Shown in pieces: positions 43,601 through 51,529 of a stretch of DNA of 64,000 nt. The translations under genes were made by a program, and so were the position numbers. Position 1 is the first letter of the stretch. The number at the start of each line of letters is the position of its first letter. The notes beneath the pieces were generated by a model, which was given only the letters and a program-made list of their open reading frames with translations, was not told the origin of the DNA and ran no database searches. The DNA comes from Legionella sainthelensi. Its GTDB lineage: Bacteria > Pseudomonadota > Gammaproteobacteria > Legionellales > Legionellaceae. Location: contig NZ_LR134388.1 in NCBI RefSeq assembly GCF_900637685.1, positions 758,001 through 822,000 on the forward strand, written 5' to 3'.

Positions 43601-46031
43601 TAATCGAGCTCGAAAGAAAAATATATTTATTCAGCATTATCAAGCGGATGCCAGTAATTATCAGCAAATGGAAAAAGTTATTGCTGAGATTGAGCAAGGT
43701 CCATACCCATTACAGGGAATATTTCATCTTGCAGGTAGGGTGCAAGATGGTCTCTTAATCAATTTAAGTGATGAGGAGATGCAGCCCGTATTAAGCGCGA
43801 AAATGGATAGTGCTTTAATTTTGCATCAATTAACCCAAGAAATTCCTTTGGATCTGTTTGTGCTGTTTTCATCATCAGCCTCGGTATTAGGGGCACGAGG
43901 ACAAGCAAATTATGTTGCAGCCAATGGATTCTTGGATGGACTGGCTTATTTAAGGCGACAACAAGGATTACCTGCCATCGCTATAAATTGGGGGCCTTTT
44001 GATGCTATAGGGATGACTGCTAATTTATCACAAGCAATACAACAGCGTGGATTTACTTCACTGGATAAATCCAGTATCGATATTCTTGATGTTTTATTAA
44101 AAAGTCAGTTGGTGCAAATTGCTGTATGTCCTATTAATTGGGAAATTTATTTTAAATTTGTACCTAAACAACCTTGGTTGTCTGACCTGGTTAAGAATAC
44201 TCCAGTGGATCAACATTTTTTAAATGTTTTGCGTCAGCATACTCAAGAAGAATCTATGGCATTATTAGGCCAATCCTTGCGAGAAATTGTTGCTGATGTT
44301 TTAGGGTTGGATACTATTGAGCAAATCAAAATTGATGATGGGCTATTTTCATTAGGATTGGATTCATTAATGGCGATTGAAATTAGAAATCGAATTCATG
44401 ATAAATTGCAATGTCCTACGCTTAATTTGTCTATAGAGTATTTCATTAATAAACCAACGATACGTAAAATAGCAAAAAGCATTGTTGATGAGTTACAAAA
44501 TTTCTTTAATTTTAATTATAAAACAGAGAGCCAACTTATTGAAAACTCACTGCAGGAAGCAGTTCCTTTATGTGATTTTCAATACGTATTTTGGGTGCTT
44601 AACAAACGAGAGTATCCTTATAATATAGGTACTCAATTACAGATCCAAGGTAAACTCAATAAAGAATATGTTGCTCAAGCATTTGATTATGTGGTTAAGA
44701 GAAATAGTACATTTTGGTTGAACTTTAATAAAGAAGAGCCGGTTCAAGTATTGAATAGGCAAGGTCGGTTTGCATTAATTTATAGAGACGTTTCTTTAGA
44801 GAGTGAACCTAAAGAGCTGAGTCATGAATTTCAAAAGAATATGCTGCGTGCAATTCCTTTAAGTGAGCAACCTTTAATTCGCGTTTATCTCTATAAGATA
44901 AATAGTGATTTACATGAATTACATATAGTGATACCTCATATTATCGTCGATGGCCCTTCATGTGATCTGGTATTGAGTCAATTCAAAACATGTTATGACA
45001 TGCTGACTCAGGGAGAGGAGATAAGTATAGAGCCAGAAAGAGATTCTTTTCTTAATTATGTCAAAAAAAATAATTCTCTCTATGAAAAAAACTTAAATGA
45101 GAAAATTGATTTTTGGCGTGATTACAATAAAGCATTTAAAATGCTGTACTTGGGGCCCCAGTATTTCATGTCTACGGCCAGCCAGAAAAAATATTTATTC
45201 CATTATCCAATTGATTCTCGTCGAGCAGAACAATTTATTGAGTGGCATAAAACAAAAAATATGAACGTAAGCACAGGATTAATTGCAGTTTGCCATATTG
45301 CATTTTATAAATTGAGTCGTCAAAAAAATGTACCCTTTATCCAAATTCATAGTGGGAGGGAAGGGAGTCAGTATAATTCAATTGTGGGTTTGTTCTCTGA
45401 ATATAAAAAAATAAATAGTGCTTTAAAGGAAGAGTATCGTTTTATTGATTTCATTAAAGCAATTGATGAGCAACAATTGAAAGCAGCCCCTTATCAAAAA
45501 TGTTCTCATGTAATTAAAAATAATGAGTTTCAAGGAGCAGGATTGGCGATGACTCATTATTTACGCTATAAATGGAATAAGTTTTGGTTAACCAAACAAT
45601 TTAAAGAAAGTAAGCTCGACTCGAAACTCATTGATTTTTATCTTAAGTATTTAAGTTGGGCGGAAGTGATTGATTACTCAACAACAATTAAACTGAAGCT
45701 GAACAAGTTATTTAAAACAAATATTCCTTTGCAAAAGCCAGAACGGTTAAGAGTATTGATTAATATCACGCCTTCTTTTTTTGGTAAGCCCAGTCATGAT
45801 TTGGATGTTTCCTCTTTAAAATATCAGTATGCGAATCATTTTAGCAGCGAGGATCGTCCTACAAATAGCCATGTTCTTTGGATTTTATTTTCAAAAAATC
45901 AAAAAGGTGAATATCTATTTTCCATAAATGGTCCATTAACAACACAAGCTAAAGATCTCATCGCTGCTGAATTTAATCAGATTATTACTAAGCTGTTAGA
46001 AAATGATAAGTATACGATTGCTGATTTATGA
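34620..46031 (+). CDS. giant AT-less modular polyketide synthase with terminal condensation domain
   Basis: 3803 residues from a GTG start with GGGAG eight bases upstream. Domains in order: KS1 (~18-442; Cys190, His326, His366), a KS flanking linker, ACP1 (~600-660) with Gln638 where the phosphopantetheine Ser should be; KS2 (~692-1115; Cys865, His1000, His1040), KR1 (~1330-1690; Rossmann GGCGGLG near 1505) and ACP2 (Ser1808); KS3 (~1869-2294; Cys2042, His2177, His2217), DH (~2485-2740) with Asn2516 in place of the catalytic His and Asp2677 kept, KR2 (~2760-3140; Tyr3098), ACP3 (Ser3249), then a condensation-type domain (~3280-3800) with His3440 and Asp3444 (PHxxxDG). No acyltransferase or thioesterase is present, so malonyl loading must be in trans. 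Product unknown. Confidence 0.9.
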   Translation: MVKKNQEINLNDILNEPLAIIGMNCQFPGMDSDVEDIDSFYSMLLKGQSPIKEVPKNRWNVDEYYDPERDKADKIIGRKGGFLNNPQLFDASFFKIATVEAKQMDPQHRLFLEVAIRALNHANLTLGSLSNSNTGVFYGTSAQDYSQLNYKDNIEFNAYTQIGAANSAAAGRLSHFLNLKGPSLAVDTACSSSLSALCLAAGSLRMEQCSLAIVGGVHLNLCPENFIGLTKANMLSAHDQCSSFDIKADGFVRSEGCGVVIVKRLSDAIKDNNTIFAVIKSVVMNQDGDDGTVLVAPNIKAQIALHQEALAQAHVTAGDIDYLEAHGTGTIVGDSIEFNAIQQVHQNLHSEEKPLIIGALKSNVGHSIASSGIASLIKVICALQYEKIPPNLHYSKPNQAINPQKIPALFPTQEMEFKKLENKKRCVQVSNFGFSGTNVSVIIEEADNTVRSESIDDDQPKCFVISANSESSLKHMITNYVSYLKNTSACLKDICYTLIDCRDHFKYRCAIIASDKNALIKKIESQDYELHKVTVKKDEKEIIPDAQNIYETYLAGFNIKIAPNALPYYKVDLPLYHFDRKSYWHESRVKNVPAELQQQSREQQVEIIKNQLAAKIQTLLKREHIDEYEDFSSLGLTQELLGELDQSIYETFSYKISTPAFLTVDKLARHLQQILLPDPVVRQPTVNVLNNEPIAIIGMSCRFPKATNIDEFLSLLERGESGMVDIPLDRWDNEKFYDPDVNALGRLYIKQLGLIEHIRNFDAEFFNISPREAKLMSPQLRVFLETSYHALENANLPLTNIKDSKTGVFVGVGTNEYPRLLAGLGVGLDDLNIYFATGNVLNAIPGRVAYAFDFHGPIQAIDTACSSSMTAIHDACVSLQSGDCDMALAGGVNILLAPDSNITLSKARMLSPESRCKTFSEDADGYARSEGCGVIVLKRLSTALKDRDTILAVIKGTSINSDGKSGGFTVPNGIAQEEVIRSALAKANLSPADIDYIEAHGTGTPLADPIEVNALTKIFSEAHSQENPLYISSVKTNIGHSESASGVAGVIKTVLSLHTHQFFKHLNFKKLNPQIELKNTIIPLSTMDWHKQKGLRCAGVSSFGFSGANAHAVLQEVPLREVESRILPQESLLLISAKSKTALELLLTSYQKFLASTDKEFADICYTAATCRNHFLFRVAVKAKTAKEAASFLEQNEYKIYQIKKEKNTPLFLHQSMALEQLQTAYQDGVKIDWFHYYNTLAAGLTSEHTRDKDNEETIFGDNFFLKVKLPLYEFDREEHWFETKDKLKEIAMPKDWCFQLQWQHQSCTKNQRKIQGNHWLLLGAKHLASSFEAQGLSVVFEEDNYPLEKLTGVLFAMGLDFPIDNDIESNVTFQKNTLKKLLTLIKELNEKSIKLQLIVLTTNAITELASGTLNLSNSSLIGFCRTLVLELPQFHTILIDSEKTDDEDYIAQVIDEINYNDDPYYEHIVAYRDKKRFIARLKKNKLVDRRRSLYGEGRYLITGGCGGLGLVTAQALLSSGAREIILTSRNVNKPAIEEAIKKLKYNYTGRTIRAISLDITDKEKLQAMLLELNSDGLLKGIIHAAGAAVKAPLIEHTDNDVDYLFSAKVLGGWYLHELSQNINLDFFVVYSSISSVFGSNRESVYSGTNSFLDALIAERQRLGMVGVAIDWGPWGEVGMAKKRSQDQGLKQSLISNEQGHAFIKILINEQLSHAAIISPDYLKFMLDFVPKPLPAFHQFLENNLIGVSHISDQNLSAWLNDYLEVNAENRLQVCNEMVTSICKEILEISDAEDLDENEGFFELGFDSLMITELATKLKENLAPTLKVTATIGFDYPSINKLAQYIESELDKNLIKKQAPKSKVEKIDDSIAIIGMSCNFPNAPDIAAFEALLEEGRSGMREIPIERWDNKTYYDPNMDAPGKSYVKKLGLITNIKGFDANFFGISPREAKLMEPQQRIFLACSYHALEHANYTPENLRGSLTGVFAGVGPNEYYAQLEKSGFSNEELSVYSITGNVSNLIPGRVAYAFDFKGPSISVDTACSSSMVAIHYACQSLKNREVDYALAGGVNVLLMPESNVTLCKAKALSPDGECKTFDEHADGYARAEGCGVLFLKRLSDALRDKDTILAVIKASAVNNDGRSAGLTVPNGLSQEEVMMKALSQTDLSSSDISFIEAHGTGTPLGDPIEVHAINKVYGKGRGPDNPLYLGAVKTNIGHLESAAGVASIIKAVISLQKKKIYPLLNFQKLNPHIHLGETRLALQKIDWNTDTKPKCAGVNAFGFSGTNAHVILQEFSASPLTANGIHAVETDSYVTPHGLSAGSGNRTLSMVPADKPREVRSESPLKVSKPHLLVFSAKSQTSLDNLAETYQHYLATTTDDFGDICFTAATCREHHSYRVALVAQTAKEASQLLETAQFNEALHFNDSALKSVFNLYLQGKEVDWVSYYKAAGNGYAKVNLPYYPFDLVEFWVEKKSPQNASLDVVHPLLGQMFSLPGNEYLFCNKLNLDHFSYIQQNYIFDKVVLPATAYIESGLAAAKLVLKRNVFCIEKFHIERPLYPKIEQEFQVQVKPQNESQFKINIFAKHEDNWQLFSEMEIGLVAPSIPGSVDLDTLKSSFARHIKSLQIYEYFKSHSYFYDEKLHVLQETYIDNENILSKVVLPKTADAQNYYYHPLLLDGAMQSIWLFVMNHVAHSTYVPYTFARMITFQEAPRNAWMHLTQRASENENELCFDVKFYDNSGLLIGEIEKLKLRKVTRAHFISYEPNLQHLYHIRWNTLKFNLSVQTEIPELLVIASDPVHAKKVLADLNYQFIDNLNEIKNIENKNIVFLYHQDQFNALFHLCQKLFKLRPNSFILVTENAYAIDEKDKVNPYHTMASSFWKTFSNELELNKNYIVDLDAKSTLSTILNILFSTNNAENQFAVRDSVYIPRLKKMQLPTNLTPEQMLFKSDASYLITGGTGGLARLLIEYLMYRGAQHIIITSRSECPDSIKELINRARKKNIFIQHYQADASNYQQMEKVIAEIEQGPYPLQGIFHLAGRVQDGLLINLSDEEMQPVLSAKMDSALILHQLTQEIPLDLFVLFSSSASVLGARGQANYVAANGFLDGLAYLRRQQGLPAIAINWGPFDAIGMTANLSQAIQQRGFTSLDKSSIDILDVLLKSQLVQIAVCPINWEIYFKFVPKQPWLSDLVKNTPVDQHFLNVLRQHTQEESMALLGQSLREIVADVLGLDTIEQIKIDDGLFSLGLDSLMAIEIRNRIHDKLQCPTLNLSIEYFINKPTIRKIAKSIVDELQNFFNFNYKTESQLIENSLQEAVPLCDFQYVFWVLNKREYPYNIGTQLQIQGKLNKEYVAQAFDYVVKRNSTFWLNFNKEEPVQVLNRQGRFALIYRDVSLESEPKELSHEFQKNMLRAIPLSEQPLIRVYLYKINSDLHELHIVIPHIIVDGPSCDLVLSQFKTCYDMLTQGEEISIEPERDSFLNYVKKNNSLYEKNLNEKIDFWRDYNKAFKMLYLGPQYFMSTASQKKYLFHYPIDSRRAEQFIEWHKTKNMNVSTGLIAVCHIAFYKLSRQKNVPFIQIHSGREGSQYNSIVGLFSEYKKINSALKEEYRFIDFIKAIDEQQLKAAPYQKCSHVIKNNEFQGAGLAMTHYLRYKWNKFWLTKQFKESKLDSKLIDFYLKYLSWAEVIDYSTTIKLKLNKLFKTNIPLQKPERLRVLINITPSFFGKPSHDLDVSSLKYQYANHFSSEDRPTNSHVLWILFSKNQKGEYLFSINGPLTTQAKDLIAAEFNQIITKLLENDKYTIADL

Positions 46032-46091
46032 GCTGGAAAAGAGAGTTTGGCGCAGCGAAGCATAATCAGTAGTTCATGATTCAGGTCTAAT

Positions 46092-46113
46092 CCTTGGTTT
46101 TGTTGCACCAAGG
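46092..46113 (+). terminator. hairpin after the polyketide synthase gene
   Basis: A seven-base stem (CCTTGGT / ACCAAGG) with an eight-base loop, about 60 bases past the stop, followed by CCTTTATTAT. A moderate intrinsic terminator separating the synthase from the copper ATPase gene. Confidence 0.55.
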
Positions 46114-46169
46114 CCTTTATTATGAGGCTATAATTCTTTTATATGATGGACCAAATAGGTATATGATCA

Positions 46170-48389
46170 ATGAAAAATGGACCTAATGATCATGAACATC
46201 ACCACCTAAAAAAGAATGAATCGGCAGATGAGCGTCAATCATGTCTTCATCACATGCATCAGCAAGATTTACCTGAAAGTGAAATTGCAATGGGTATGTT
46301 TACCTGTCCTATGCATCCTGAAATTCGTCAACCAGGCCCAGGAGTTTGTCCTCTGTGCGGTATGGCACTAGAGCGAGAAACGGTGTCTTTGGAAGGAGAT
46401 AACTCTGAATATAAAGGCATGAAATTTCGGTTTTGGCTTGCATTGGTGTTGACCATCCCTGTATTTGTATTGGAAATGAGTGGACATATATTTTTTGATG
46501 TTCTCTCTGCAAATCAATCGGCATGGATTCAATTTATATTTGCAACTCCTGTTGTTTTTGGGTGCGGGTTAGTCTTTTTTGAGCGCGCGCTACAATCACT
46601 TAAAACACGCCACTTAAATATGTTTACTTTAATTGCTATGGGCATAGGTGTTGCTTGGATTTACAGTACCATTGTTTTGATGTTTCCAGGAGCATTTCCC
46701 ATTGCATTTCGCAATAAAGGGTTAATCAATGTTTATTTTGAGGCAGCGGCAGTCATAACAACTCTTGTTCTACTGGGACAAATGTTGGAGTTAAAAGCAC
46801 GAGAGCAAACTGGAGGCGCTATTCGAGCTTTATTGAATTTAGCACCCGAAAGTGCTCATCGAATTGATCCTAAAGGTAATGAGGAAGAAATAACACTCGA
46901 CCAAGTTCGGGTTGGAGACAAACTACGAGTTCGACCTGGTGAAAAAATTCCTGTAGATGGAGAGGTCATTGAAGGACATAGTAACGTCGATGAGTCTATG
47001 GTTACTGGAGAGGCGATGCCAGTAAGTAAAGATGTGGGATCTAAATTGATTGGCGCAACAATAAATCAGAATGGCAGCTTTGTTATGAAGGCAGAACACA
47101 TTGGCAGTGATACCATGCTTGCACATATTGTACAAATGGTTAGTGACGCACAACGAAGTAGAGCTCCCATTCAACGATTAGCTGACACGATTTCAAGTTG
47201 GTTTGTGCCAGGAGTCATTTTAATTGCACTAGTCGCTTTTTTAATTTGGTTTTTCATAGGCCCTCAGCCGGCATTTAGTTATGGTTTGCTCGCAGCGGTC
47301 TCTGTATTAATTATTGCCTGTCCTTGCGCATTAGGACTGGCAACACCCATGTCCATTATGGTGGGAGTGGGTAAAGGGGCTCAGAATGGAATCTTAGTTA
47401 AGAATGCTCTGGCACTTGAGCAGATGGAAAAGATTAATGTGCTCGTTGTGGATAAAACTGGGACGTTAACATTAGGACAACCGAAGTTAACACAAATTAT
47501 CACCACTAAAGAATTTGAAGTGGATGAACTATTGGCTTTAGCGGCGGCTCTCGAGCTTCATAGTGAGCATCCTCTAGCCTATGCCATCATTGGTGCTGCC
47601 AAAGAAAAACAATTATCTTTTGCAGCCGTAACACATTTTGAAGCGCTACCAGGGAAAGGGATTCGTGGTCGTGTGAATGATTTGCAAATTGCTGTTGGAA
47701 GTATTCGGTTGATGCAAAAGTATCGTATGGAAGATGAGGCACTAATTCATCAAGCGGATGCGCTACGTTCCCAAGGTTCTTCGGTGATGTTTCTTGCTAT
47801 AGAAGACCATGTCGTTGCTCTTTTAGCAGTAGCAGATCCGATTAAACCAAGCACGCCAGAGGCGATACGTGCGTTACAAAAAAGTAATATTGAGCTTTTT
47901 ATGCTTACAGGAGATAGTCAGGCAACTGCTGAATCAGTAGCAAAGAGTTTAGGAATTAAAAATGTTGTTGCAGAGATTATGCCTGAGGACAAGCGTCGGA
48001 TCGTGCATGAATTAAAAGAAAAAGGTTTCATCGTGGCAATGGCCGGAGATGGGGTGAATGATGCTCCAGCTCTAGTGGTTGCTGACATTGGTATTGCCAT
48101 GGGAACAGGTACTGATGTTGCGATTGAAAGTGCGAGGATCACATTATTGCATGGTGATTTAAATGGCATCGTAAAAGCACATCATCTGTCTCAAGTGACT
48201 ATGGAAAACATACGCCAGAATCTTTTTTTTGCTTTTATCTATAATGGATTAGGTATCCCTTTGGCAGCTGGGGTGCTTTATCCACTCACAGGATTACTTT
48301 TAAATCCTATTGTTGCAGCAATAGCAATGGCTTTAAGTTCTGTTTCAGTGATTATCAATGCCTTGAGATTGCGTAAAATGGTACTCTAA
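46170..48389 (+). CDS. copA: copper-exporting P1B-type ATPase
   Basis: 739 residues. The N-terminus is His-rich ([13 protein letters not shown]), then carries a heavy-metal-binding domain with CPMHP and CPLCGM in place of a CxxC ferredoxin domain. The core has CPC (~383-385), DKTGTLT (~427), the HP motif (SEHPLAYA) and [10 protein letters not shown]. The last helices have [11 protein letters not shown] and MALSSVSV, the P1B-1 residues for Cu(I)/Ag(I). It should export copper from the cytosol to the periplasm. The two small genes downstream in the same direction may belong with it. Confidence 0.93.
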   Translation: MKNGPNDHEHHHLKKNESADERQSCLHHMHQQDLPESEIAMGMFTCPMHPEIRQPGPGVCPLCGMALERETVSLEGDNSEYKGMKFRFWLALVLTIPVFVLEMSGHIFFDVLSANQSAWIQFIFATPVVFGCGLVFFERALQSLKTRHLNMFTLIAMGIGVAWIYSTIVLMFPGAFPIAFRNKGLINVYFEAAAVITTLVLLGQMLELKAREQTGGAIRALLNLAPESAHRIDPKGNEEEITLDQVRVGDKLRVRPGEKIPVDGEVIEGHSNVDESMVTGEAMPVSKDVGSKLIGATINQNGSFVMKAEHIGSDTMLAHIVQMVSDAQRSRAPIQRLADTISSWFVPGVILIALVAFLIWFFIGPQPAFSYGLLAAVSVLIIACPCALGLATPMSIMVGVGKGAQNGILVKNALALEQMEKINVLVVDKTGTLTLGQPKLTQIITTKEFEVDELLALAAALELHSEHPLAYAIIGAAKEKQLSFAAVTHFEALPGKGIRGRVNDLQIAVGSIRLMQKYRMEDEALIHQADALRSQGSSVMFLAIEDHVVALLAVADPIKPSTPEAIRALQKSNIELFMLTGDSQATAESVAKSLGIKNVVAEIMPEDKRRIVHELKEKGFIVAMAGDGVNDAPALVVADIGIAMGTGTDVAIESARITLLHGDLNGIVKAHHLSQVTMENIRQNLFFAFIYNGLGIPLAAGVLYPLTGLLLNPIVAAIAMALSSVSVIINALRLRKMVL

Positions 48390-48436
48390 TCCATTAGTAT
48401 TATTGTATTTGCATATTTTACGACAAGGAACAAAGT

Positions 48437-48949
48437 ATGGAAGCGTTTATAGTTTTTATTTTGTCAAATTTTACTTTGACGCTGTTTATTTTGAGCGTTA
48501 TTTCTGCTGGTATTTCTATATTATTGCAAAAAAAACCTATGAGTAAAACAAAATACATCGATATTTTATTTGCATATTTTTTACTTTTTAATATCGGAAT
48601 CAGTTTTATTTATAATTTTTTTGTACATGTTTTCTTTGGTGATATGGCTGCTGCTTTTATTGGTTGGAGCCAAAGCCCCTTTCAACTCGAAGTAGGATTT
48701 GCAAGTCTTGGATTTGGTCTTGTTGGTGTTTTAAGCTTTTGGGCCGGGTTAGGTTTTCGGGCAGCAACTATGCTTGCTCCTTCCATGTTTTTATGGGGGG
48801 CGGCAGGCGGTCATATTTATCAAATGATATTTGCCAATAATTTTGCGCCTGGTAATGCGGGAATTATTTTTTGGAGTGATATTTTTATTCCTTTAATTGG
48901 TCTTGCCTTATTGTACTTGCAATACAGGAGTCCTAATAGTTCTCGGTAA
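48437..48949 (+). CDS. DUF6790-like small membrane protein
   Basis: 170 residues, AAGGA upstream. Four membrane helices: ~10-30, ~45-68, ~80-108 (QLEVGFASLGFGLVGVLSF) and ~140-160. The motif GWSQSPFQLEVGFA and the later WGAAGGHIYQM match the DUF6790 group as I recall it; no biochemical role is established. It follows the copper ATPase by 47 bases, so it is probably co-transcribed. Confidence 0.7.
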   Translation: MEAFIVFILSNFTLTLFILSVISAGISILLQKKPMSKTKYIDILFAYFLLFNIGISFIYNFFVHVFFGDMAAAFIGWSQSPFQLEVGFASLGFGLVGVLSFWAGLGFRAATMLAPSMFLWGAAGGHIYQMIFANNFAPGNAGIIFWSDIFIPLIGLALLYLQYRSPNSSR

Positions 48950-49029
48950 GAGATTTTATTTGAAATTTTACAAATTCCATTTTTGTGCCTATATTGAACA
49001 AATAAAATTAACTGTAAGGAGATAGTGTC

Positions 49030-49218
49030 ATGGAATACAAATGTCATAAATGTGGTATGGCGGTAAAAAATATAACCTGCAGTAAATGTGATACATTATT
49101 AGTGGGTGATACTATAAAAACCGATGATGGCAAGATACAAGTAGCGAAGTGTCCTAACGGTTGTGGTCAAATCAAGTCACCCACATGTTGTGGTCACGAT
49201 ATGGTCGCTACGGTTTGA
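49030..49218 (+). CDS. small zinc-ribbon protein
   Basis: 62 residues with an excellent AAGGAG site. Cys pairs at 5/8 and 17/20 form a rubredoxin-like ribbon. A second cluster has Cys41 and Cys45, then Cys53-Cys54 with an adjacent His (CCGHDM). It may bind zinc or copper. Its position 80 bases after the DUF6790 gene, behind the copper ATPase, suggests a metal-handling role, which is inference. No known family name. Confidence 0.75.
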   Translation: MEYKCHKCGMAVKNITCSKCDTLLVGDTIKTDDGKIQVAKCPNGCGQIKSPTCCGHDMVATV

Positions 49219-49364
49219 TTTATAACAAAGCCATGGGTATCTTTTTTCATTGAATGCGTATGGGGATTTCTGGGAGCTTGCGTGAGCAGGGATTGATGGC
49301 TTGCTTTCTTTTGCTCAACCTACCTTTACTAGGCAATATTGGTGTTTGCTGATTTTTATCCTTA

Positions 49365-50240
49365 CTAAGGTAGACCGGCATAAAGATGAATTTGTAGGTT
49401 GAGGATAAATCCATATCTCATACAATACTCTGCGGCGTATTCATGGTTACGTTGGTTTCTTTTCAGATCCAGGAGCCCAGACTCCCAAAAGCTAACCACT
49501 TCATTGATTTCAGAACGCTCAGCCATAGTGAGATCACGACCTTCATCACGCATGGCTTTAACACGCTGAGGTTCTTTTTGATAAATATTCATTGGGCTTA
49601 TGAATATTTGTTTGTGCGTTTTTTTTGCCCATTCATGTGCCCATAAGGGAATGTCACTGTAGGGTGCATATTGATTGTCTTCAGGAGCTGAGATCACAAA
49701 TTTCAAACAATCAGCCCGCTCTAACATTTTGGGATTGGGCTTTAGATAACGAATGACTTTACCTGCTTTTTCCAGGCATTTAGGGCTTACTACCAAAGTA
49801 GTGCTTTCAGGGAGAGCAGGTAGAGCAGAAATACCATTTGATTCAATTTGAGTCGATTGAAAATAAAGTTGAGCCATTTCTAAAAATGCAGATAAATTTT
49901 GTTGTAATGAAGGTTCTCCACCGGTAATTACTAGCACCATTTTTTTGGTAAGACCTTGTGCCCAAGAAGGAATTGATAAGCTACGGTTTTTGAAAAAATC
50001 TTCGATAACCTGGTCAGCCTCTTCCAGCAAAGAGTTGAAATTTCTCCATTCACCAGAATCAAAATAGGTATCACAAAATGAGCAAGCTAGATTGCATTTA
50101 GCCAGACGAATGAAGTAAGCTGGGTGCCCACGATACGGTCCTTCTCCTTGTAGCGTAAAAAAACGGCTTGTTACTAATAGTTCATTATGCTTTGCGGTAT
50201 TAAAGAAGGCTTTTCCTACTCTGTGATTGAGTCCAAACAT
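49365..50240 (-). CDS. queE: QueE-like radical SAM enzyme
   Basis: 291 residues. The opening VTSRFFTLQGEGPYRGHPAYFIRLAKCN leads into the CX3CX2C cluster motif (Cys49, Cys53, Cys56; CNLACSFCDT). A Gly-rich SAM motif follows (VITGGEPSLQ), then NGISALP and a C-terminal HLYAGLP. This is the pattern of 7-carboxy-7-deazaguanine synthase, the queuosine/7-deazaguanine pathway step that contracts carboxytetrahydropterin. It is longer than the usual ~220 residues, with an extra region at about 190-265. No queC or queD is adjacent. No clear ribosome binding site is seen. Confidence 0.82.
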   Translation of the reverse strand: MFGLNHRVGKAFFNTAKHNELLVTSRFFTLQGEGPYRGHPAYFIRLAKCNLACSFCDTYFDSGEWRNFNSLLEEADQVIEDFFKNRSLSIPSWAQGLTKKMVLVITGGEPSLQQNLSAFLEMAQLYFQSTQIESNGISALPALPESTTLVVSPKCLEKAGKVIRYLKPNPKMLERADCLKFVISAPEDNQYAPYSDIPLWAHEWAKKTHKQIFISPMNIYQKEPQRVKAMRDEGRDLTMAERSEINEVVSFWESGLLDLKRNQRNHEYAAEYCMRYGFILNLQIHLYAGLP

Positions 50241-50329
50241 TGATTATGCGTTTTTGTGTAAAAATTTTACATAGCATAGCATCTTTACGTTGTAGTAAAA
50301 AGACTTCATTTGCTGCCATAAAGCTAATT

Positions 50330-51529
50330 TTACTGTTTATTATGGACTGAAATATGTCGTACGTGCATTAAACTTGAGATTTCTTTTAATTGTTTACAAA
50401 GTTGAGGAAGTGATTCCTTTGGACCAGAAAGATCAATAAGATTAATTGCTATTGACCCTCGAGATTTATTTTCCATTTGCTCTACATTATATTCCATTTT
50501 TGAGATTTTCTGGGTAATTTTACCTATTACTCCAGGGGTGTTTTGGTTAATAGTAAGTATACGGTGGCAATTAGGTATTTGCGCCGCTGCCAGCGATATA
50601 TTTGGAAAATTAACCGAATATTCTATGCCGCCATGTTCTAGATAATTACAAATATTTCGAATAATCATTTCTGAAGCACTTTGTTCTGCTTCTTGAGTGC
50701 TCGCTCCCAAATGAGGGAAGCAGAGAACATTAGGATGATTTGCGAGGTTAATTGTTGGAAAATCAGTAATATAACCCATTAATTGATTATTATTTAATTG
50801 TTGTAAGATAGCGGGTTCGCTCACTATTTGTTCTCGGGAAAAATTCAGTAAAAGTGTATTGGGCTTTAATAGGACAATATTTTCTTCATTAATTAAATGC
50901 TGAGTCTCTACATTTAAAGGAATATGCAAAGTAATAATATCTGCATGAGTCAATAAGAGATTCATATCGGTAACTTTTTCAACTCCAGGCATAAGTGCTA
51001 AAGCATTATTCAAAGTCATGTTTGCATCAAATCCTAATACTTTCATACCTAAAGCTAATGCTGCATTAGCAACTTTTACGCCTACGTTACCTAAACCAAT
51101 AACACCTAAAGTTTTACCTGAAATCTCATGGCCAATAAATTTCTTCTTTTTAGTTTCAATTTCTTGATCAAATAACCGGTTATTTGCTTTGGTTAAATCA
51201 GTAAGAAATGTCTGAGTTTGATCCAAATGTCTGTAACCCATAATCATCGCTGCCATCACTAATTCCTTTATGGCATTTGTATTTGCTCCAGGAGCATAAA
51301 ACACCGGAATACCTTTTTTAGTCAGTGCTTCAACAGGGATATTATTAGTGCTTGTTCCAGCCCGGGCTACTGCCTTTAAGTTCTTTGAGAAAGGATGATT
51401 ATGTAATTTATGGGAGTGTACCAAAATGACATCGGGATCTATGGGATTAAGACCTAATTGATAAAGATCAGGATGAAACAAACTCAAGCCTTGAAGAGAT
51501 ATATTATCAAGAACTTGAATCGTGAACAT
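50330..51529 (-). CDS. serA: D-3-phosphoglycerate dehydrogenase
   Basis: 399 residues with AAGGAGG before the ATG. D-2-hydroxyacid dehydrogenase domains hold the NAD site GVIGLGNVGVKVA and the catalytic Arg region (AVARAGTSTNNIP), Glu and His (CFPHLGAST). A C-terminal ACT domain (~320-399; ILTINQNTPGVIGKITQKI) would bind L-serine for feedback. It catalyses the first step of serine synthesis. The gene overlaps the end of the upstream phosphatase gene by 23 bases, implying translational coupling. Confidence 0.93.
   Translation of the reverse strand: MFTIQVLDNISLQGLSLFHPDLYQLGLNPIDPDVILVHSHKLHNHPFSKNLKAVARAGTSTNNIPVEALTKKGIPVFYAPGANTNAIKELVMAAMIMGYRHLDQTQTFLTDLTKANNRLFDQEIETKKKKFIGHEISGKTLGVIGLGNVGVKVANAALALGMKVLGFDANMTLNNALALMPGVEKVTDMNLLLTHADIITLHIPLNVETQHLINEENIVLLKPNTLLLNFSREQIVSEPAILQQLNNNQLMGYITDFPTINLANHPNVLCFPHLGASTQEAEQSASEMIIRNICNYLEHGGIEYSVNFPNISLAAAQIPNCHRILTINQNTPGVIGKITQKISKMEYNVEQMENKSRGSIAINLIDLSGPKESLPQLCKQLKEISSLMHVRHISVHNKQ

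Noticed and set aside
51507-51529. serA/serB overlap as a frameshift fusion
   Set aside because: serA has its own AAGGAGG site and both proteins are full length for their families, so the overlap is ordinary coupling.
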